In this document: one piece after another, positions 5,412 through 9,160 of the stretch
Layout of the letters: every line of letters begins with the position of its first letter
Position numbering within the stretch: the first letter of the stretch is position 1
From: Candidatus Aquidulcis sp.
Lineage (GTDB): Bacteria > Chloroflexota > Anaerolineae > Anaerolineales > E44-bin32
Length of the DNA stretch: 9,160 nucleotides
Assembly: GCA_020723365.1 (NCBI GenBank)
Contig: DYJB01000035.1
Coordinates: 1 to 9,160 of the forward strand
Reading direction: 5' to 3'
The notes under the pieces: model-generated
What the model was told of the DNA's origin: nothing
Database searches by the model: none
Seen by the model: the letters and a program-made list of their open reading frames with translations, nothing else
Made by a program: the position numbers and the translations under genes

Positions 5412-5425
5412 TTGCGCCAGCGCAA
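5412..5425 (+). promoter_or_regulatory. Perfect Crp/Fnr-type palindrome at -41.5 of the DUF1858-nirK promoter
   Basis: TTGCGCCAGCGCAA is a perfect 14-bp dyad with the TTGnn-N4-nnCAA geometry of Crp/Fnr-family operators. Its centre is 5418.5. A TAGAGT -10 at 5448-5453 ends 6 bases before ATG 5460; if transcription starts at that A, the dyad is centred at -41.5, the standard class II activator position. The regulator gene immediately upstream is the obvious candidate binder, and its altered recognition helix fits a TTGCG rather than TTGAT half-site. Binding is not shown by sequence. Confidence 0.62.
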
Positions 5426-5447
5426 GGACAGCTCATCCCTCCCCGGC

Positions 5448-5460
5448 TAGAGTGAGGGCA
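5448..5460 (+). promoter_or_regulatory. Predicted -10 and leaderless start of the DUF1858-nirK operon
   Basis: TAGAGT at 5448-5453 matches TAnnnT and is placed 6 bases before the ATG at 5460. No canonical -35 is visible, as expected of an activator-dependent class II promoter. GAGGG directly before the ATG is too close to act as a normal ribosome site, so a leaderless or near-leaderless transcript is likely. Confidence 0.42.
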
Positions 5461-5723
5461 TGCCTGCTCCGCCGGATGCCGGACTTGCCGACCTTGACCT
5501 CTCCATCCGCGACTACCTTGCTCGGCGGCCGCAGGCGGTCGACGTCCTGCTCGACCTGCGCATGGGCTGCCTGGGGTGCGACTTCAGCGCCTTCGACACG
5601 CTGCGCCAGGCGCTTGGCGCCCATGGCATCCCGCTCCCGCACTACCTCGACCACCTGAGCCGAAGTGCCCGATCGGCCTTGGGCGAGTCTCGGCCAACCA
5701 CTTTCCCAGGAGACGACGCATGA
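5460..5723 (+). CDS. DUF1858 redox-disulfide domain protein
   Basis: An 87-residue protein built almost wholly of a DUF1858 domain, known as the hybrid-cluster-protein-associated redox disulfide domain. LSIRDYLARRPQAVDVLLDL covers 14-33, the redox pair GCLGC lies at 36-40 (C37, C40), followed by FSAFDTLRQALGAHGIPL (42-59) and HYLDHL (61-66). In other bacteria such proteins are often found beside or fused to Hcp, NO-response or iron-sulfur repair genes. Its stop overlaps the nirK start (ATGA at 5720-5723), so the two are translationally coupled. Function unproven; a thiol-redox or NO-related accessory role to the nitrite reductase is inferred. The C-terminal 20 residues are not conserved in the domain. 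Confidence 0.88.
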   Translation: MPAPPDAGLADLDLSIRDYLARRPQAVDVLLDLRMGCLGCDFSAFDTLRQALGAHGIPLPHYLDHLSRSARSALGESRPTTFPGDDA

Positions 5724-7144
5724 GAAACCACGCCGCACGACTTGCCTTCTTCGCATGTGCTGCGCTGGTCGTGGCTGCCTGCGCTGCGACAGCTGATCCC
5801 ACCCCGGCTCCCGCCCCGCCCTCGGCTCCGCCCACGGCTGCCGCGCCGGCACCGGCCGGCCTCACCCCGACGGTGCGGTTCACGCTGCTCACCGGGGGAG
5901 GCACGAACCAGCTCGTCTTCGTCGGCGTGGGCGGCGACATCGACAAGCAAACGAATCCGACGCTCCAGGTGCAACCCGGTGACGTCGTCGAGATCACGCT
6001 GGTCAACGGCGACGGCGTCATGCACGACCTGGCCATCGATGAATTCAAAGTCGGCTCGGGCATGATCGAGCAACAGGGGCAGCTGAAGACGGTGACCTTC
6101 ACCGCCGATCAGGAGGGCGAATTCGTCTACTACTGCTCGGTGCCCGGACATCGCCAGGCCGGGATGTTCGGTAAGCTGATCGTCGGTCAGCCCGCCCCGG
6201 CCGCTGCCGCCGGCGCCTCGGTCGTCCATCATCCGGCCGACCTTCCCGGCCCCATTGGGTCTCGCGGGCCGGCCACTGTCCGCGTCGATCTGACGGCCAA
6301 AGAGGTCGAGGGCCAGTTGGCCGATGGCGCCACGTTCTCCTACTTCACCTTCAACGGCTCGATCCCCGGCCCGATGATTCGCGTGCGCCTCGGCGACACC
6401 ATCGAGCTCCACCTCAAGAACGAGACGACCAGCGCCTTCCCGCATTCGATCGATTTGCACGCCGTGACCGGCCCCGGCGGCGGGGCGGTCTTCACCCAGA
6501 CCAATCCCGGTCAGGAGACCTCCTTCACCTTCAAGGCGCTCAACGTCGGGCTGTACGTCTACCACTGCGCCACACCGAGCGTCGCCCACCACATCGCCAA
6601 CGGCATGTACGGCCTGATCCTGGTCGAGCCGGCGGGCGGATTGCCGGCCGTCGACCGCGAGTTCTACGTCATGCAGGGCGAGGTCTACACCGAGCAGCCG
6701 TTCGGCTCATCCGGGCTTCTCGCCTTCAGCGAAGCGAAGATGCTGGCGGAGGCTCCTGAATACTTCGTCTTCAACGGCGCCGCCGGGGCTCTGACCCAGG
6801 ACACCAACCTGCTGCGCGCCACCGTCGGCGAGACCGTGCGCATCTTCTTTGGCGTTGGCGGGCCGAACGCCACCTCGTCCTTCCACGTCATCGGCGAGAT
6901 CTTCGACCGGGCCTACCCCTTCGCCGCCCTCAGTTCTGCGCCGCTCGAGGATGTTCAGACGGTGACGGTCCCGCCCGGCGGTGCGACGATGGTCGAGTTC
7001 ACGCTCGAGGTTCCCGGGCGCTACATCCTCGTCGACCACGCCCTCAGCCGGCTGGAGCGGGGCCTGGCGGGCTTCCTGATGGTCGACGGGCCGGAGGACG
7101 CCAGCATCTTCCACGGTACAATGACCGCCGGGTCGGGACACTGA
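5720..7144 (+). CDS. nirK: Copper nitrite reductase with an extra N-terminal cupredoxin domain, lipoprotein
   Basis: A 474-residue protein; AGGAG lies 6-7 bases before ATG 5720. A lipoprotein signal ends in VVAAC (17-21, C21 lipidated), followed by a Pro/Ala linker (about 22-48) that would tether it to the membrane outer face. Residues 51-156 are a complete extra cupredoxin with type 1 copper ligands H102, C139, H144 and M149. Residues 185-474 are the two-domain NirK core. Type 1 ligands are H242, C283, H291 and M296; type 2 ligands H247, H282 and H440; the catalytic pair D245 and H389 is present. It should reduce nitrite to nitric oxide, with the added domain probably passing electrons to the core, as known for other NirKs with fused N-terminal cupredoxins. 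All ligands are intact, so I expect activity. It is co-transcribed with DUF1858 under a probable Crp/Fnr site. Confidence 0.95.
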   Translation: MRNHAARLAFFACAALVVAACAATADPTPAPAPPSAPPTAAAPAPAGLTPTVRFTLLTGGGTNQLVFVGVGGDIDKQTNPTLQVQPGDVVEITLVNGDGVMHDLAIDEFKVGSGMIEQQGQLKTVTFTADQEGEFVYYCSVPGHRQAGMFGKLIVGQPAPAAAAGASVVHHPADLPGPIGSRGPATVRVDLTAKEVEGQLADGATFSYFTFNGSIPGPMIRVRLGDTIELHLKNETTSAFPHSIDLHAVTGPGGGAVFTQTNPGQETSFTFKALNVGLYVYHCATPSVAHHIANGMYGLILVEPAGGLPAVDREFYVMQGEVYTEQPFGSSGLLAFSEAKMLAEAPEYFVFNGAAGALTQDTNLLRATVGETVRIFFGVGGPNATSSFHVIGEIFDRAYPFAALSSAPLEDVQTVTVPPGGATMVEFTLEVPGRYILVDHALSRLERGLAGFLMVDGPEDASIFHGTMTAGSGH

Positions 7145-7183
7145 GCCGACGCGGATCTCCGCTACCCACTCCCGCGGGCACGT

Positions 7184-7219
7184 CCGACCTCCGGGCCGAT
7201 CCTCGGCGCCGGAGGTCGG
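7184..7219 (+). terminator. Long hairpin between nirK and the cupin gene
   Basis: CCGACCTCCGG at 7184-7194 pairs perfectly with CCGGAGGTCGG at 7209-7219, and the stem continues with GCCGA at 7195-7199 and TCGGC at 7203-7207 (one bulged G at 7208, loop TCC). That is 16 base pairs in all. Only TCTT follows, with no long T-run. It may end or trim the nirK message and set lower expression of the cupin, whose GGAGG ribosome site starts at 7225. Confidence 0.55.
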
Positions 7220-7233
7220 CTCTTGGAGGCCTG

Positions 7234-7551
7234 ATGAAGCCCTACCTGATCTTCGAGGACCTGGCCAGCGAAACGCCCAACCTGCCGTCGGACAGCATCC
7301 TCAGCCGCACTTTCTATGAAGACGCACGGATGAAGGCCATCCTGTTCGCCTTCGCCCCGGGGCAGGAGTTGAGCGAGCACACCGCCTCCCATCCGGCCAT
7401 CCTGCACTTCGTGCGCGGCGAAGCCGATCTGACGCTCGGCGGCGATGCGCACGCGGCCAAGGCCGGCACCTGGGCGCACATGGATGCCAACCTGCCCCAC
7501 AGCATCAAGGCCCGCACGCCGGTGACCATGCTGCTGCTGCTCTTCAAGTAG
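7234..7551 (+). CDS. Small single-domain cupin protein
   Basis: A 105-residue protein with a GGAGG site about 5 bases before the ATG. The fold is a cupin_2 barrel: AFAPGQELSEHTASHPAILH at about 39-58 gives motif 1 with H49 and H53 as metal-ligand candidates, FVRGEADLTLGG at 59-70 the turn, and GTWAHMDANLPHSI at 78-91 motif 2 with H89. The glutamate of the classic motif 1 is not evident at its usual place. Such small cupins occur near nitrite/NO and metal-redox genes, but their substrate is unknown. It is followed after 28 bases by DUF2284 and is likely co-transcribed with it. The name should stay at cupin-domain protein. Confidence 0.88.
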   Translation: MKPYLIFEDLASETPNLPSDSILSRTFYEDARMKAILFAFAPGQELSEHTASHPAILHFVRGEADLTLGGDAHAAKAGTWAHMDANLPHSIKARTPVTMLLLLFK

Positions 7552-7579
7552 CGAGCCGCCACCCGAGGAGACCGCCGGC

Positions 7580-8119
7580 GTGGAGCCCTATCCACCGCTC
7601 GAGACGATCCTTCAACGATATGCTTTCACCGACTTCCGCTGGCTGGATCCGGCGGACCTGGTCGTCGCCGAGTGGGTGCGAATGAAGTGCCGTTTCGGCT
7701 GTCCCCACTACGGGCGTGCTGCCGCCTGCCCACCCAACACGCCGGAGGTCGAGGCCTGCCGGCGCTTCTTCGCCGAGTACGCCCGCGGCCTGATCGTTCA
7801 TTTCGAGGTCCCCCCGCTTTCCGACGAGGCCCGCCACGCCTGGAGCGCCCGCACGAATCGCACCCTGGTCGACCTGGAGCGCGACGTCTTCCTGGCCGGC
7901 TACCCCCGGGCATTCGCCCTCTTTACCGATGCCTGCCATCTGTGTGAGACGTGCGTGCCGGAGCGGACGGCGTGCAGGGAGCCTGCTTCGGCCCGCCCCT
8001 CGGCCACGGGCATGGCCGTCGACGTCTTCGGAACCGCCCGCCGCCTCGGCTATGCCATCGACGTCCTCACCGAACCCGCCGCGCCGGCCAACTACTTCGC
8101 CTTCCTGATGGTGGACTGA
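7580..8119 (+). CDS. DUF2284 cysteine-rich predicted metal-binding protein
   Basis: A 179-residue protein starting at GTG 7580, with GAGGAG 9 bases upstream; no ATG gives a better start. The first cysteine group is VRMKCRFGCPHYGRAAACPP (33-52) with C37, C41 and C50, plus C60. The second is ACHLCETCVPERTACREP (118-135) with C119, C122, C125 and C132, followed by the family hallmark ARPSATGMAVDVFGTARRLGY (138-158). Eight ordered cysteines suggest iron-sulfur or other metal clusters; the family is annotated as predicted metal-binding and has no established reaction. It is cytoplasmic, with no signal or membrane segment. Its place at the end of the nirK-cupin cluster hints at a redox or cluster-related role, but this is guilt by association. 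Confidence 0.9.
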   Translation: MEPYPPLETILQRYAFTDFRWLDPADLVVAEWVRMKCRFGCPHYGRAAACPPNTPEVEACRRFFAEYARGLIVHFEVPPLSDEARHAWSARTNRTLVDLERDVFLAGYPRAFALFTDACHLCETCVPERTACREPASARPSATGMAVDVFGTARRLGYAIDVLTEPAAPANYFAFLMVD

Positions 8120-8172
8120 CCCGCCGTGCAGGTCGATCCAGAGCTGCACCTGGATCCGATCCCATGTGCGCC

Positions 8173-8186
8173 TCCGCGATCGCGGA
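8173..8186. repeat. Perfect 14-bp palindrome
   Basis: TCCGCGATCGCGGA reads the same on both strands. It contains the octamer GCGATCGC. It sits in the convergent intergenic region with no promoter-like boxes beside it. Function unknown. Confidence 0.6.
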
Positions 8187-8206
8187 TCACGTTCGCCGCG
8201 GCCACA

Positions 8207-8261
8207 TGCACGCGGTGGCACGCCACCAAGCGTGCCACCGGAGCATTGCCCACCGCGTGCA
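8207..8261. repeat. Overlapping inverted repeats with two exclusive hairpins
   Basis: TGCACGCGGTGG (8207-8218) and CCACCGCGTGCA (8250-8261) form a perfect 12-bp inverted repeat. Overlapping it, GGTGGCACGC (8214-8223) and GCGTGCCACC (8230-8239) form a perfect 10-bp inverted repeat with a 6-base loop. The left arms share GGTGG (8214-8218), so the two full stems cannot form together. The inner hairpin may serve as a bidirectional terminator; no T-run is present on either side. Confidence 0.6.
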
Positions 8262-8355
8262 AACAAGCCCCCAATGCGGAGAGCGAGATCCCGGCGCGCT
8301 GCGAACGCCCGTGCGCCGGGCTATCGGCCGACGGGGCGGTCGTTGCCCCAGGCTC

Positions 8356-9160
8356 CTAGGCTACCGCCCACCAATCCCGCCCTTCCACCAGCCCGAGTCC
8401 GTTGATCTGCTCGCGCACCAGCGGGCGCGCCCCGCGCGCCCCGACCGCCGCCAGCAGGATCGGGTCAGGTGACCGCTGCCACAGGTCCAGGCACGCCTGC
8501 GGCGCGATGACGGGCAGCCCGCGCCGCGTGCGGCCGACCTTGGCCGGGTCGATGTCGATGAAGGCTGTTACGGGCGCTCCCTGCGCCAGCAGTAGTTTCG
8601 ACAGCTTCTTGCCGACGATGCCCGCGCCCCACATCAGGATCGTGCCCCGGCCCGCCAGCGGTCCCGCCCACAGGTAGTGGACCTTGGCCTTAAGGAAGCT
8701 CTCAATGGCGTAGCGCGGGCTGGCGTGGGTCAGGCGCCCGGGGTGTTCGCGCCAGGAGAAGAGCACCCGCGGCACCTTGGCGAAGCGCCCGCCGGCGGCA
8801 TGCATGCGCAGCCACAGGTCGTAGTCTTCGGGCCAGCCGTGATCCTGATATCCGCCGACGCGCTCGCACCAGGCGCGGCGCATCATCACCGACGGGTGAA
8901 CCAGAGGGCTTTCAACGTAGATCTCGCGAGCGATGGCCTCGGGAGTCGTCAGACCGTTGAGCCACTCCAGGTAGAGGGCCAGTCCCGGGCGAATGTCCTG
9001 CGCCGGGAAGGCCTCCACCAGACAGCCGACCGCCGCCAGGGCGGGTTCCGACTCCAGTAGCCGAACCTGCTCGGCAAGGCGTTCCGGGTGCGAGCGGTCG
9101 TCGGCGTCCATGCGTGCGATCAGCGGAGCACGGCAGGCCGCCAGCCCGGCGTTGAGCGCC
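8356..9160 (-). CDS. Family 2 glycosyltransferase with C-terminal Rossmann-like domain; partial at 5' end
   Basis: The gene ends with TAG at 8356-8358 and runs off the right edge; 268 codons are visible. The first visible residues (ALNAGLAACRAP, then IARMDADD) are the family GT2 A-fold segment with the DxDD-like metal/nucleotide site. HPERLAEQV follows, then HPSVMMRRAWCERVGGY and the acceptor-side ED motif in WPEDYDLWLRMHAAG. An ATG at 9111 in frame is internal to the fold and is not the start. After the transferase part, a second domain has a glycine-rich dinucleotide-type loop MWGAGIVGKKLSKLLL, then VTAFIDIDPAKVGRTRRGLPVI, like the sugar-nucleotide-binding or PglD-type Rossmann folds. Such proteins take part in surface polysaccharide or glycan assembly. 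It converges with the DUF2284 gene and seems unrelated to the redox cluster. The missing N-terminus should hold about 80 residues. Confidence 0.9.
   Translation of the reverse strand, partial: ALNAGLAACRAPLIARMDADDRSHPERLAEQVRLLESEPALAAVGCLVEAFPAQDIRPGLALYLEWLNGLTTPEAIAREIYVESPLVHPSVMMRRAWCERVGGYQDHGWPEDYDLWLRMHAAGGRFAKVPRVLFSWREHPGRLTHASPRYAIESFLKAKVHYLWAGPLAGRGTILMWGAGIVGKKLSKLLLAQGAPVTAFIDIDPAKVGRTRRGLPVIAPQACLDLWQRSPDPILLAAVGARGARPLVREQINGLGLVEGRDWWAVA

Larger units (their letters stand above)
8120..8355. other. Convergent intergenic region rich in inverted repeats
   Basis: About 236 bases between the ends of the DUF2284 gene and the glycosyltransferase gene. I see no credible gene in it, but it is dense with symmetry: GTGCAG 8126-8131 with CTGCAC 8144-8149; GATCCAG 8135-8141 with CTGGATC 8150-8156; a 14-bp palindrome at 8173-8186; the nested pair at 8207-8261; and CCCGGCGC 8290-8297 with GCGCCGGG 8313-8320. 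A bidirectional termination region or a structured RNA are both possible. Confidence 0.5.

Noticed and set aside
8126..8359. Short plus-strand frame in the convergent intergenic region
   Set aside because: No ribosome site, no domain, biased composition; the inverted repeats explain the sequence better.
1..9160. CRISPR arrays, insertion sequences, tRNA or rRNA genes
   Set aside because: No spaced direct repeats, no transposase, no terminal repeats with target duplication, and no tRNA- or rRNA-like sequence were seen.

Overview
This is a GC-rich bacterial window with no mobile element, tRNA, rRNA or CRISPR array. Gene content (a VKOR fused to a thioredoxin-like domain, an ECF sigma/zinc anti-sigma pair, a lipoprotein NirK with an extra N-terminal cupredoxin domain, DUF1858, DUF2284) fits an environmental, possibly denitrifying bacterium. 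Chloroflexota (Anaerolineae-like) is my best guess; this is inference, since no marker gene is present.

Layout. (1) Positions 1-798, minus strand: a HIT-family hydrolase followed by an unusual ORF. That ORF starts as a LOG-type lysine-decarboxylase-like protein and continues in the same frame as an Lrp/AsnC ligand-binding (RAM) domain; it runs off the left edge. (2) 799-909: a divergent promoter region with two copies of an extended -10 element arranged as a 16-bp inverted repeat. (3) 910-2827, plus strand: a thioredoxin-like/VKOR membrane oxidoreductase, an ECF sigma factor, and a translationally coupled HxxxCxxC zinc anti-sigma factor. (4) 2828-4513: a probable ECF-type promoter, a small DUF2892 membrane protein, a strong hairpin, a thioredoxin with a C-terminal DUF2892-like membrane hairpin, and an NnrU/isoprenylcysteine-methyltransferase-like membrane protein. 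(5) 4535-7144: a cysteine-free Crp/Fnr regulator, then a DUF1858 protein translationally coupled to the copper nitrite reductase. The promoter of this pair carries a perfect 14-bp Crp/Fnr-type palindrome. (6) 7184-8119: a hairpin, a small cupin and a cysteine-rich DUF2284 protein. (7) 8120-8355: a convergent intergenic region packed with overlapping inverted repeats. (8) 8356-9160, minus strand: a family-2 glycosyltransferase with a C-terminal Rossmann-like domain, cut by the right edge.

How the genes may work together (inference): the middle of the window reads as two linked redox circuits. In the first, a zinc/thiol anti-sigma factor would control an ECF factor. GTAACTT-N-CGTC elements lie upstream of both the sigma gene and the DUF2892/thioredoxin cluster, which suggests autoregulation plus control of envelope disulfide functions. 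In the second, a Crp/Fnr-family protein lacking cluster cysteines and the cAMP-pocket arginine would activate the DUF1858-nirK operon from a site centred at -41.5 of a predicted leaderless start. Together they suggest coupling of envelope thiol chemistry to nitrite/NO respiration.
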